A stretch of DNA of 64,000 nt from Pogonophryne albipinna (taxonomy: Eukaryota > Chordata > Actinopteri > Perciformes > Artedidraconidae), in the NCBI GenBank assembly GCA_028583405.1, contig CM053253.1, positions 1,509,443 to 1,573,442 of the forward strand, read 5' to 3'. The notes under the pieces were generated by a model. That model was not told where the DNA came from, did no database searches, and saw nothing but the letters and a program-made list of their open reading frames with translations. The number at the start of each line of letters is the position of its first letter. Position 1 is the first letter of the stretch. Made by a program: the position numbers and the translations under genes. Shown one piece after another: positions 12,463 to 26,000 of the stretch.

Positions 12463-15400
12463 ACTGGAGAAGATGAGTGGTTTAAAAGACGAGGAAGAGG
12501 ACACATCTTCAGTCTCCAGCTGTCTGTCTCTGAAGAGTGACCGGTCTAAAGGCAGACTTATAAACTTCAGTAAAGAACCTGGACCCTCAGACACAAAGTA
12601 AGAGTTTCTGCTGTAACCTGACCTGAAGAGGATCCAGTTGTTATGTTATCTGATATATTAAACTGTTCTTTAATGATCGCAGTAAAGAAACTTAGTAACA
12701 GTACAGTAACAAAGCTTAAACTCTTGATCCCTGGCGTCATCAGCGATATTAAATAATCTACATACAGACAGAAGTCAAAATGTGCTCTCTGAATGAACTA
12801 ATGATGTTTAAAACATGTGTTGTTTCCACAGACAGAGAGCAGAGTCTCCAGTCCCCAGCTGTCTGTCTCTGAAGAGTGACCGGTCTAAAGAGGAACCTCT
12901 AAACCAGGGGTACTCAAACTTTTTTGTTAAAGGTCCACTTGTGAATTTTATACAAGGTCAATGGTCCGGATCAATGCCAGTAAAGTCCCCCCCCCCACAC
13001 ACCCCCGGAGCGGAGCAACGAAACTGAAATTAAGAAGCAGTTTCGGCGCGCTATGCATGTACTTTGGTCAGGAGGTTTTAAAGTGCTATATAAATAAAGT
13101 TGGATTGGATTGGATTAATCTACCTTATTTGGGGGCCCCCTTCTGGTCCAAGCACTTGCCTGTCGGTAAACGGCGCCCCTGTATACACACAGACATTCAA
13201 TACATATATACATACATACATACATACATACATACATACATACATACATACATACAGTATCATGGCTTGAACTAGTGGGAGAAATGGCACTGTTTGTCTG
13301 TAGCCAATGCCTTGAACCTCGGCAAAAATGGCATTAGAAGCATTAGAAAGTCAAGGTAACCTTGTGGTTAACTTAAATGCGTGTCACGCTCGCGCACACA
13401 AGTAAATATATGCACGTTCATTCTCAGAACGCGTCAGACACAAGACAATATACATTAAAGGGGACCTATCATGCAAAATGCACTTTGTGATGTCTTTTAT
13501 ACGTAAATATGTGTCCCCGGTGCGTCGGGGAACTCACGCAGCGTCAGAAAATAAAACCCGCTCTCTTCTCCTCCGTACCCACATCTCTAAAAACAGGGGA
13601 ACAACGAGCGGATACAGATTTGCTGCCAATCTGACGTCAAATCGGCAGCGGACCCACAGAAAATTGCTATCAGAAACAATACCTGACGCGTTTTGAACGT
13701 GTTTTGGACGTAATCTCGTCTTTGTTTACATTAGCAAGCCTCGCTAACACTCAGAGCTAACCTGTACTGGAGAGCACATGTGTTTTAAAAAGCAGGAAAT
13801 CAAGAAAGGAACTCACCTTGTGATAAACGTGAGAGAGAAAAAGCATTTGAGATCCATACTGTTTCAGAAATAATCCTTGATGTGGATAAGAACAGGATGG
13901 CGTTTTATTACAACAGAATTTAACTTATCTTATCTATCTATCTATCTCCGGTAGAATTCTGATCAGGCATTAGCTCCGCCTCCTCTTTTTTTTTTCAAGC
14001 AAAGGACCCAAAATCCGCGTTTCTCTAACAGGGCCTGCACAAGAGGGGTATGAGCAGTATGAGGCATGGCTACAATGGGTGAACTGTTTGGTATTTTAAG
14101 CAAAAAACTTCACAGACCTATATTTGTATAGGTATGGCCCTACAATATATTTGTTCCAATATAGCATAATAGGTCCACTTTCATTTACATCAGAATTATT
14201 ATTATTATTTTTTTAAATAACTTTTTATTTTATTTATTTTATTTTTTTATAATCGGTCACAGGGTTCGGTCCGGATTGATTTGCAGTTCGGTCCGGATCC
14301 GGACCTTGGTCCGGAGTTTGAGAAGCTCTGCTCTAAACTTCAGTAATGAACCTGGACCCTCAGACACAAAGTAAGAGTTTCTGCTGTAACCTGACCTGAA
14401 GAGGATCCAGTTCTTATATAATCTAATATATCAAACTGTTCTTTAATAATATCATGTGTGCAGTTTAGTACAGAACAAAGGCAGCAGAGTTCAGCAAGCT
14501 AACATTATTTGAGGATATTTCAATATGCATTTATAGCATCATTGTATCAGTGGCATAACATGGTTTTAAATGGCAAAGATATTGATAAATACTCACTAGA
14601 AACTAAATATATCGTCCAAAACATGATTTACTACTTGGGCATGTTTATGATATGTATTTTAAAGATGTTTATTAATAATAGTGATGACCTGGTGAGCTGG
14701 CTGTGTTTAGCATTAGCAGATATAACAGAGCTTTGTGTGATTACATGTAGAGTCAATGCAAAGACCCAGATCCGTGCCTGGAAACACCAAGAAAGCAGTG
14801 GCGAACAGTGTCTATCACAACTGGACCTTCTGTAGACACACACTATGAGACAAAACACAAAGTGTTTGACCAAACATTCCCTCTCAAGTCAGAACTGAGG
14901 TCAAATAAACAGTCTCAGAGCCCAATATGATCAGTCCACCAGGATCAACATTAAAACTAAATATGGTTCCAGGGCATGCTAACCAATGAGCTAACCGAGG
15001 CTAACCAATGAGCACCTGCATGTGTGTATGAGAATGGCCCTGACACCATTTCAGCCCAGATTTAAACTCCTGGCAGGACAATAAGCTCCAGCTCAATTCT
15101 CGCACTGAATTAAAACAAAGTGAGTGTGGGACTGCAATAAGAGGGAAAGAAAGAGAAACTTTAAAACTGTTCAATTGTTATGATGTGTAAAGACTGATAT
15201 TGTTCTATAATCGTCTGAAACTGTAAAGTCATGATGTGAAACGGTTAACAAAGAAAAAGGGAAACTCAAGCTGCTGCTACACTTTATTTTATTTATCTAA
15301 AATTAAGCACTTTTAAGATGCACACATTTTCAAAAGCTATTTTATTTATTATATATCCACAGTATTTACTGTATATCTGTAGAGTTCAATGCTAATTGAC

Positions 15401-18400
15401 AATAAATATTGTTGTTTTTGAATTGTACTTTCTTTATTTGATTGGCAGTCAGTTGTTGATGACATGCAGACGTTGATAAAGCTACTTCAATATATATCAC
15501 ACTAATTCATAAAGCAACTTAGACATTTTGAAGTTCCGGACCTTTGCATTTGGAGATTTTCTCTAACTGGACCTCGTTGAATTTTTGTTGAATACCCCTG
15601 ATCTAGATCCTCTGTCTCTCTCCAGTTCACTAGCGGGCCTTCTAGAGCACCCTGGAACCGAGGGGAACTCTGAAAGAACACGCCCATTGGTTACAAATCA
15701 ATATGATTGGTTGATCAAACTGTCAGTCCAAACGTACGCTCTCATTCAGTGCAACGGCCAGGGCATTCGATCAAGGATGTAGAATACCTTGTCGAAGGAT
15801 ATTCTACCCAGAGACCCAGAACAACATCTGATTGGTTGCTTTCTTTTCTACTGAAATGCGTAGTGCATGGTCCGAGAAGGACAAACAAATCAACGTAACA
15901 CTGTAATATTACAGATCAACAACACAGATACCATTCTCATTTATTCATTTTATTTACATTTTATTTCATTTTATTACATTTTATTTATATAATTAAATCG
16001 ATGTTTTGTTTGTTTTATCTGAGTGTTCCAGGGTATTTTCTGAATACCTTGAAGGCCCTGACAGTTCGCCACTGCAATAAAGTGAAGAGGTGAAATTCAT
16101 GTCACCTGCGTATTCGTTCAGCGTGAAACGTTTAATCTTTCACTTCATTTCATTTGTATTTGTTCCGTTCATGGTATGCACAACTTAATGTATAACAAAT
16201 ATTTACAAAACATGTCTCTAAAAACACCCCATTGACCGAAAAGGAGCAGGGAGAAGAAAATAATCTTATATTTCCTGCCCCTTTCTAAAACAAAACCACA
16301 CATAACAGTATCGTAGGATAATAAGTGAAACACAAAAACTTACTAACAAAATTACTTAGTTGACAGTTAACGGAAAAAACAAACAAAAAAACAACAACAC
16401 CAAAACATCACATGAAAAAGGATAAGTGCAGCACCCTCACCTGAGTCCTACTGGAGGAGAAGAGTCTTGAGTGTGACGTTGGTGACGCTCTGCCCATTGG
16501 TGAGAATCAGCTCCACTAATGTAAAGTGTTCATCTCCACAGAGGGAAGAGGAAGAGTGGTGTTCCTGTGGAAGAGCAGCTGTCCAGCTGTGCTCTGTGTG
16601 AGGACGTCCTGAAGGATCCACTCTCTACCAGCTGTGGACACTGGTTCTGCAGACAGTGCATCACCTCATACTGGGAGCAGAGACCTCCATCAGGAGACCC
16701 CTCCTGTCCCCAGTGTGGGAAAAGACCCAGAACCAGAGCTGGACTGCAGACAGCCAGTCAGACCAGCTCTGTACGAGGTAAGAGGCCGAACTCATGCAGC
16801 GTTTTATTCCTCTTCCTGGTTCCTTTGTTTCTGAATAGGTATACTGTTGTAGAGCAGAGACAGTAAGCTGTTTATACAACATTTAAACTCAGTCTGTTTT
16901 TGTTGTTTTATTGTTATAATTAGATTCTCAGAGCATTTTCCTCATTCTCTCCTGTTTCCTTCTCTTCCAGCAGATAGTGGTCTGCAGGAGGTTTTAGATG
17001 AACATAGGCTCAGTCTGAGGAGGAGATGTGAATGTGTGACTGAAGGAACTGGTCAAAGTGAAACCCTCCTCAACAGGATCTACACTGAGGTCTACATCAC
17101 ACAAGGCCAGAGTGAAGAGGTTAATACCCAACATGAGGTGAGGCAGCTGGAGACAGCTTCCAAGAAGAAGCCCCTCCATGACACTCCAATCAAGTGCCAG
17201 GACATCTTTAAAGCCTCACCTGACCAACAGACTCTCATCAGAGCGGTCCTGACCAACGGAGTCGCTGGAGTTGGAAAAACCTTCTCAGTGCAGAAGTTCA
17301 CTCTGGACTGGGCCGAGGGTTTGGGAAACCAAGATGTCAGTCTGGTGATCCCGCTCTCCTTCAGGGAGCTGAACCTGATCAAAGGTGAGCAGTACAGTCT
17401 TCTCAGGCTACTCCATGTTTTCCATCCAACCTTACAGAAGGTCACAGCAGAGCAGCTGGCTGTCTGCAAAGTGCTGCTCATCTTTGACGGCCTGGATGAA
17501 AGCAGACTTTCTCTGGACTTCAGAAACAATGAGGTTGTGTCTGATGTCTCACAGCAGTCCTCAGTCAACGTGCTGCTGACAAACCTCATCAGGGGGAAGC
17601 TGCTTCCCTCGGCTCTGATCTGGATAACTTCCAGACCCGCAGCAGCCAATCAGATCCCTCCTGAGTGTGTGGACAGGGTAACAGAAGTACGAGGCTTCAC
17701 TGACGCCCAGAAGGAGGAGTACTTCAGGAGGAGATCGAGTGACGAAGACCTGTCCAGCAGAATCATCTCTCACATCAAGAGCTCCAGGAGCCTCCACATC
17801 ATGTGTCTGATCCCAGTCTTCTGCTGGATCACTGCTGCAGTTCTGGACCACATGTTGACTACAGACCAGAGAGGAGAGCTGCCCCAGACCCTCACTGACA
17901 TGTACTCACACTTCCTGCTGGTCCAGACCAAGAGGAAGAAGCAGAAGTACGAAGAGGGACATGAGACGAGTCCACAGCAGCTGACGGAGGCTGACAGGGA
18001 GGTTCTTCTGAAGCTGGGGAGGCTGGCGTTTGAACATCTGGAGAAAGGAGACATCATGTTCTACCAAGAAGACCTGCAGCGCTGTGGTCTTGGTGTCACC
18101 GAGGCCTTGGTGCACTCAGGAGTTTGTACACAGATCTTCAAAAGAGAGAGTGTGATCTTCCAGAAAACAGTCTACTGCTTTGTTCATCTGAGCATTCAGG
18201 AGTTTCTGGCTGCAGTCTACATGTTGCACTGTTACACCAACAGAGACACAGCGGTACTGAAGGACTTCCTGCAGGGAGACTTTAACAACAGCACTGATCA
18301 GGATTACCCATCCCTGCCTGTCTTCCTGAAGGGAGCCATGCAGAAATCTCTCAGAAGTAAAAATGGCCACCTGGACCTGTTTGTCCGCTTTCTCCACGGC

Positions 18401-19997
18401 CTCTCTCTGGAGTCCAACCAGAGACTGTTAGGAGGCCTGCTGGGTTGCACAAACAACAGACCAGAAACCATCCAGAGAGCCATCAGCAACCTGAAGGAGA
18501 TGAGCAGTGGTGAAATCTCTCCTGACAGGAGCATCAACATCTTCCACTGTCTGACAGAGATGAAGGACCTCTCAGTACATCAGGAGATCACAGAGTTCCT
18601 GAAGTCAGAGAACAGATCAGATTATCTCTCTGAGATCCACTGCTCTGCTCTGGCCTACATGCTGCAGATGTCAGAGGAGGTTCTGGATGAGTTGGACCTG
18701 AATCAGTACAACACATCAGAGGAGGGACGACTGAGACTGCTTCCAGCTGTGAGGAACTGCAGGAAGTTCAAGTAAGTCCAGATGTGATTAACTTTATAAA
18801 CTAATGTGGATCAGGAGTTTAATTATTCAAATAAACACAATAACATTTCTGCTGTTTAAATACCGAGGGCAAAATAAAACCAACACTGTTCTTCTATTTA
18901 TTTATAATAATAGTTCAACTGAAACGTTTCTCTCTTTATATTGAGTGAAGGAGGCGACATGTCAAACACATGAAGGACTTGAAAGGTTGCCTTACAGTTA
19001 TCACAGAAACATGTTATTATTACTTTCTAGTAGTTTCTTTATCATTCAGGGTTCGTACAGTTATTGAAAACCTGGAAAAGTCATGGAAATTCAAAATGCA
19101 AATTCCAGGCCCTGGAAAAGTTATGGAAAACAATAATTTTCCCAAAGTTTTGGAAAAGTCATGGAAATGTAACTAAAGTTGCGTCAAATATAATTTACAT
19201 TTGATCTAATCGTCGAAATAATCTGCGGTCGCCAGCTGTTATGTGCCATCATGACGCGCATGGTGTTATTTTTTTAATTTATGAAGCGCGAGCTGTGTGC
19301 TCGAGTCTTCCTGCCTGTCGGCTGAACTCTACTGCTCCTGGATGAGGGTCAGCTACATTATCTACGGTGCATTCGTTAACTGTGCGGAGTCACTGTGGCA
19401 CAGACTGAGCCGCTGGTGAACAGCTGTTAGAACAGGGTGTTCAGGTCTTCAGAGCAGAGCGGCAGAGCGATGTGAACTGAAAAGTTTTTCTGTCGCAATA
19501 TTATTTAAGGAATCGTTGAGCTAGCTAGCTAGCTAGCATACATTGTCACTGTCACTACCCGATCTGCAGCTCTGCCCGATCTGCAGTGCGCATGTGCGAG
19601 ATGGTCCGCCATATTGGACAACTCCGGACGGCAACCCAAGATGGACACTTGACACAGTGGCTTTTGACAAAGCTCAAAAAGAAAACTCGACAGAGATGAG
19701 TTATTGTTATTACAACGTGACTTCACTATTATTTAACAACTCTTTTTATTGGGTTCTTTTATTTGGGGTTAAGTACATTGTCAGAATAAGAGAGCAATGA
19801 ATTTAACTTCTGTTAGACAGCTATCATACTAAATACATATTTACTGTGAATGTATGCAACAATGTATGGCATATGGCTGTCTAACAGAAGTTAAATTCAT
19901 TCCTCACTTATTCTGACAATGTACTTAACCCCGAATAAAAGAACCCAATAAAAAGAGTTGTTAAATAATAGTGAAGTCACGTTGTAATAACAATAAC

Positions 19998-20071
<74 letters not shown>

Positions 20072-23000
20072 AGTTTTCCTTTTGAGCTTTGCCAAAAGCA
20101 ACTGTGTCAATGTTGTCCTACTTCGGTTGCCGTCCGGCGTTGTCCAATATGGTGGACCATCTCGCACATGCGCACTGCAGATGGGGCAGAGCTGCAGATG
20201 GGGCAGAGCTGCAGATGGGGCAGAGCTGCAGATGGGGCAGAGCTGCAGAGCTGCAGATGGGGCAGAGCTGCAGATGGGGCAGAGCTGCAGATGGGGCAGA
20301 GCTGCAGATCATAGTGACAGTCACTATCTATCTATCTAGCTAACGTTAGCTTTAGCCTTCGTTTTCTAATAGTTGTTTTCATAGGCTATAAACAGAGGTG
20401 GTATAAGTATAGTTATAAAACGGACAAGTCAAATCAAGCAATCTGATTGGTTCTTAGCCGTGATATACTGAGCGTATACCACGGGTAGAATTGTAAGTTA
20501 CTTTTCACAACAAATCAGTATCCCTCCGCGTCTGAGAAAAACAGTATATCGTTGGGCTGAAAAGCAAACTGCTTGCAGTTTGCTTTTCATACTGGAACAA
20601 GAAAACAGCGGAGAAGTAACGGGGCAGAAACCCTCCTTTTTACGCAGCGGTCCAGACATAGACATCAAACGGCAAAACATATTCAGTGTGCAGTTCCTTT
20701 GGCATTAGGGCAGGGGTATCTAGATACTTTCCAAGGTTTGACATAATGAGTTGTGCTACTTTTAAAGCAAGCAACGATGTTTTCAAATCTGTAATCAAAG
20801 AGGTCCGCAAAAACACTATCGATCAATCAGATTGCTTGATTTGACTTGTCAGTTTTATAAATATATTTACATTTCTTCCGTTACAAAACAAACTTACAAA
20901 GCATAAAATAGAAACATTTAAGATTAACTTCGACCTCCGGGGGGGTCTTACTATGGAGGAGTGGATTGAGGAGCGCCTATCTCCAGAAAGCACCTAAACG
21001 ACGACAAGCAGAGCTACGTGAAGAGCAGGTAGACCAACTGGAAAATTACCACCATTCAAAAGCTTTCTGATGCGGGTCTTGAAACAAAGCTGAGAAATGA
21101 CGACCGTTAGTGGCCACAGGTGCGAAAGCTCTCTCCAGAGCTACTGGAAGCCGAATCTCGGGGACCGGAGAAAGTGGAGCAATATTCTCGCCACGCCAAG
21201 CAACAGCCTAGAACAACCTCAACATATACAAGTAACCTCGTAAGCCATTCTACTGATGCTGGACAGTTTTTCAGTGGGTGCACAATAAACGGCAACATAC
21301 AAATGAATGTAAATAAATAGCCAAATAATGGATCAACGCTCTCTGTCTAATATGTTCGCTAGCTGTTAGTGTTGTTGCATAGCAACCACCTCGCACTATG
21401 TTTTGTGCAGAAGGCAACGGAGGGACTATTTTATTTTGAACATCATTATTTACTAATAAAAACTATTTAAATTAGAGTGTGTATTTTTCTTTCATATTGC
21501 CACACTTGGTAACCGTTTTATAAAAGCAATAGCTCACTTCAGGCCGTGATATATGCTCATTATATCACAGCTAAGGGGGTTGTCGACCCTCCGCTTCGCG
21601 TCGGGCCGAACCACGCCCCTTAGCTGTGATATAATGAGCATATACCACGGCCTGTCGTGAGCTATTGCTTAAATATTGTAGGCTACTAGAGTAAAAGTAG
21701 AAGTACTCAGATCTTGTTCTTGAGTAAAAGTAGAAGTACTCAGATATTGTACTTGAGTAAAAGTAGAAGTACTCAGATCTTGTACTTGAGTAAAAGTAGA
21801 AGTACCAGAGTGTAGGAATACTCTGTCACAGTAAAAGTACTGCATTCAAAATGTTCCTCAAGTAAAAGTAGAAAAGTATTCTCATCAAAATCTAGTGAAA
21901 GTAGCGACAGTAAAAGTAGTCGTTGTGCAGATTGGTCCATTTCAGAATAATATATATGATATGTTTTATAATGATTGATCATGAAAGTGTTCTCAAAGCT
22001 GGTGAAGGTGCAGCTAGTCTGAATGGCTTTGTAGACTGCAGGGTAGCTGGTGGATTTACTCCAGGTGGAACTAAAGTCTGATTCAACACTTGGTTAGATT
22101 TCACATCATTCATCCACATCTGTGAAGTAACTAAAGGTATTAAATACATGCAGTGGAGTAAAAGTACACCATGTACCTCTGAACTCTAGAAGTACAAAGT
22201 AGCAAAACATTGAAATACTTAAGTAAAGTACAAGTATCTCAAAATTGTACCCACGTATAGTGCTTGAGTTTATGAACTTAGTTACTTTACACCAGTGGCT
22301 ATAAAGATAGAAAGACTAAGCCTTGCACAGAGGCATGAAAATACATTTTCAAAATGCTCAACAGTCAAAATTATAAACTGACTGCTACACAATTAAAATG
22401 AATGCTTTTATGTATTTCTATTAGATGTGACTCTTTGGCGTTTCTGTTATTACCTGCTGCTTTAGTTGTTCTGACTGCTAACATCCTGTTATTCCTCATT
22501 TTAAAGCCGATATTCCGTGGGGTCGGGGGGCTCGGATCCTTGTCACCTTTTTCATACCTGATGAGTTTGCATCCCTGACTACAGTTGCTTCAGCGAGTAG
22601 AAGCTAGTAAGCCTACTATTGATCTGTTTTAGATGCACTACATGTTTCATATGCAGACCTTATTTTCCTGTTACATGTTCAAATAAACCATTTTCGGTGG
22701 TAATTTTTTTTTGGTCATGGAAAATGAGGTAAAGGTAATTGAGAAGTCATGGAAAAGTCATTGAAAATCATTGGTGAAAAAGTGTATGAACCCTGATCAT
22801 TAAACACATGTTTTTATCACAATATGTTAGAGTTTAAAATAAGATCTCTATCATTTCCCAACAATAACAGAGTTATGTCTTAAAGAGCCTGTGACAGCAT
22901 CCCAACAACTGTTGTGCAATGAAATATTGGGCTACTAGTAATCTCGAACCGTCAGTTTAAAAAAGAAGATGCGATACCGTTCCGATAAATATCAATAATT

Positions 23001-26000
23001 TCGAACATCGCGGGGAAATTCCTTGAGTCATTTTGAAGTTTTGGGGGAAGCCGGAAGTGACGTCAATGCGGGAACGCTTCACTGTGCGGTGAGAGAGCGA
23101 AACACGGACAAAGTGTGTTGTCATGCGTAGAAATTGTGAATTACTGAGTTTAGGCACGTTAATAACGTTTTAATGAAGTTGACTACAGTATATTCATATT
23201 TGTCAGTGCTTTCATGTCAATTCGGCGAACATAAACATAAATGATCGTGGTGAAGATGATGATTAAATTAGGATTACAAATCGGTAGTGAGAGCTGCTGA
23301 ATTTCCTCCCGTAGGATGTGATATAAAAACAAATCGATTATTTTTGTAGTTGTAAACTCAAGTAGATTAAACTACATTTATTAGTGCTTTCATGTCAATT
23401 CGGCGAACATATGATACATTAAATGATGGTGAGAATGATGATTAAAAATCGTTTGTTTGAGCCGGTCTGCATTTCCTGATGACAAACCGATGCTTTTTGT
23501 AGTTGTACACCAACATGGATTAAACGTGTGGTTTTTTTTACCACAATGTTGGGGAAATTAATGGATAAAATGCACGGATTATTATTATTATTATTATTCC
23601 CACTCCGATCGGGACACTAGGTCCACCGTTTCCCCGCAGCGAGGCTCCCCCCGTTGACAGTTTACGTGGGCTGGGTGCAGTGGCGGACTGGCCATCGGGA
23701 CGAATCCCGATGGGCCGGTACCGAAGTGGGCCGGTCGGATAAGTCACTAGTACATCCCCCATAGGCGGCGCGTGAGGCTCAGGTTTGGGAAGGCTAAATA
23801 ACTTGTTTTACCTGACGCTGCCCGCCTCCGGCGTCTATAGAAAAGAGATCAACTCAGTGTGCGGAGTTTAAATCTCTCAAGTTATATTACAGGATAAAGG
23901 AAATACAGTTTAAACTGCCGTATGCAGAGAAGACGCCGACGTGTCGCACTTATCATTCATATTACATCATCAATCAGATCATCGATCATATAATATCATA
24001 ATATATCATATATTTCCTTATCCGAGTCTGCTTCACCAGCCGTATCTGGCCGTGCAACACTTACAGTGTCACATACTGTATGCAGAGGTATTATTTTAAG
24101 CAACACATTATGTTGACGAAACACTCAAGTCAAATGTAATTAAAGTCAGATCCACTCGTGTCTTAGACGTGAACGCGCTCTCAGCTGGTGAGAGAAACCC
24201 TGGCTTGATTTACCGAGTTAATAACCAGCGTCGTAGGACCGCTTAGCGAGATCTCGTTTGTTAGTTTGTTGTTGTTAGTTTGTTTGTTACTCAAACATAT
24301 CCAGGGTATGTTGAACTGGCTTCGTAGTACAGGGCACAGGTGCCTAGCAGCGCTAATGTCAAAGACACAGACATTATACATTATATTTGTATTTTACCAG
24401 GATGCAGTGACACAAATATTTGGGAAGGCTTAGCCTTCCCCAGCCTACAGCACCCGCCGCCCCCGACATCCCCCACTCCCCCCGTTGACAATTTACTAGC
24501 GGTACCGAAGTGGGCCGGTCGAGAGTCCCGGGATGATTTTTAGTCCCAGTCCACCACTGGCTACATGACCGTATGATCGCCCATATTGACGCACCTAATT
24601 CCTAAACTTCTAACAGATACAACATAAACCGATCCTTCAGCCTCATATGAGCTCTCAGACACGTTCAAAATTAAACTGTCATCGCTGTCTGAGCTTGCTG
24701 CTGTGTGCGCCATCGTGTTTACATCGTGTTTACATGCAGATGCTGGGATCCTGAACGGTGCAGCTGGAGCGCTGTGCCCGCAATGACGTCACCCATAATT
24801 TGGCGGGACTTGAAGAATCCCAGAGAAGATCCAGAAAATGGTCAACATTGAAGGGCAGATTAATGGTTATCAAAGTACAAATATCCAAAATCAGTTCAGT
24901 AACGGTTTTCAAGGGGACAATATTTACTCAAATTGATGGGTTTGGATGATGGGGGAAACTCGTGTCACAGGCTCTTTAATGAAGATATACTGGGAACATC
25001 TGATACAAAAATACATATATTATAACTTTATTGGTTTGTTAATTGTGTTTGTGTGCGCAATAAATGTTCAGATGCTCAGAGAAGCCAAAACATCCTTCAT
25101 CCATCATTCACATCCAAATCTTAATTAACATTTAAATATGTACATCTCTAATATCGTCAAGTGATTCATTTAATTTCTGTTTCTTTTGGTAACAGTCAGT
25201 GACAGCAGGAGCACAGACATGAGATCAGATCACACTGACAACTCATTACACTCTATTATTATATTAAATGGACTAACAGCAAAGGTCTATCAGAACATGT
25301 GAAATATTTTTTCATCAAATCTTGAGGTTAATATAATGTTTCCTCTTTTTTTAATACATGTTGTAATATATGTTTTATTATAGAATTACTACTGACTATG
25401 AACTCGCAGAGACTGAATGTGAAATCGTGGCCTCAGCTCTGAAGTCTGACCCCTCCCATCTGAGAGATCTGGACCTGAGTCAGAACTATCTGGAGGATTC
25501 AGATGTGAAGCTGCTGAGTTCTGGACTAAAGAGTCCAAACTGCAGACTGGAGGCTCTCAGGTCAGTTCACTGACTGCAGTTCATATTGATCTGTTTGTGT
25601 TTGTGATTTTCTGAATTTGAACAAATACAATGTTATTTTAATTTGTTCCATGTTTGCTAATGACTGAATATTGATCAGAGTAACAGAGAGAAGGTGAATG
25701 TGTGAGGGAGAGAGTTTGAGCTTCCACAGACTCACCCTGTGCTCCAGGAGTCAGTGGAGATGCTGTCAGTACTGAGGAGCTGTGAGGGAGATGAAGGAGT
25801 TGTTCAACATCTGATCAAAGTTAAAGTTCCAGATTATCAGTGGATTGTTTCTGCATCATCTCTGACATTAAAACCCTGTTTAACTCTGAACAGATTATTA
25901 AACCTGGAGTTATTTTAAACAGGAACATTGTTTTCTAAAGTGACATCATGTTTTCTTTCTTCAGACTGGAGAGCTGCAGGTTGTCAGGGATCAGATGTTC

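Larger units (their letters stand above)
12905..14330. mobile_element. hAT element inside NLR exon 2, 8-bp TSD ctctaaac
   Basis: The left end is CAGGGGTACTCAAACTTTTT and the right end GGAGTTTGAGAAGCTCTG, hAT-type termini. The TSD ctctaaac is perfect at 12897-12904 and 14331-14338. The interior holds a LINE-tail fragment with (TTGGA)n (13063-13118), a (CATA)n tract (13204-13256) and a nested MITE (13459-14178). No transposase is encoded. Confidence 0.95.
12832..14370 (+). pseudogene. NLR coding exon 2, interrupted by a hAT insertion
   Basis: The exon starts after TTTCCACAG and encodes [20 protein letters not shown] and then EEPLN up to 12904. The frame resumes after the transposon at 14339 as [11 protein letters not shown], with a donor at 14371. 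It is a tandem copy of coding exon 1. Without the insertion it is 105 nt, a multiple of three with phase 2 on both sides. With the insertion, translation would run into transposon sequence and meet a stop soon after. Confidence 0.85.
19545..20316. repeat. Large inverted repeat (palindromic element)
   Basis: The arm at about 19545-19832 is repeated inverted at about 19869-20316 around a 36-bp spacer. It includes TTAACTTCTGTTAGACAGCT against its complement and GTACATTGTCAGAATAAG against CTTATTCTGACAATGTAC. The right arm is longer because of a (CT)n insertion and a 17-bp tandem repeat. Confidence 0.88.
19047..22795. mobile_element. Composite element with CAGGGTTCGTAC ends in the NLR intron
   Basis: The left end is CAGGGTTCGTACAG and the right end GTATGAACCCTG. 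Both are followed inward by many TGGAAAAGTCATGG words, a well-known fish repeat. The 6 bases atcatt flank both ends (19041-19046 and 22796-22801). It contains a palindromic element, a first copy of a TIR repeat (20389-21675) and an AGTACTT-family segment (21675-22295). Confidence 0.7.

Noticed and set aside
17092..18540. Several minus-strand ORFs over the NACHT exon
   Set aside because: Antisense shadows of a long GC-rich coding exon.
19047..22795. Standard hAT with 8-bp duplication
   Set aside because: Only 6 bases (atcatt) match at the ends, so I kept it as an element but not as a clean 8-bp TSD case.
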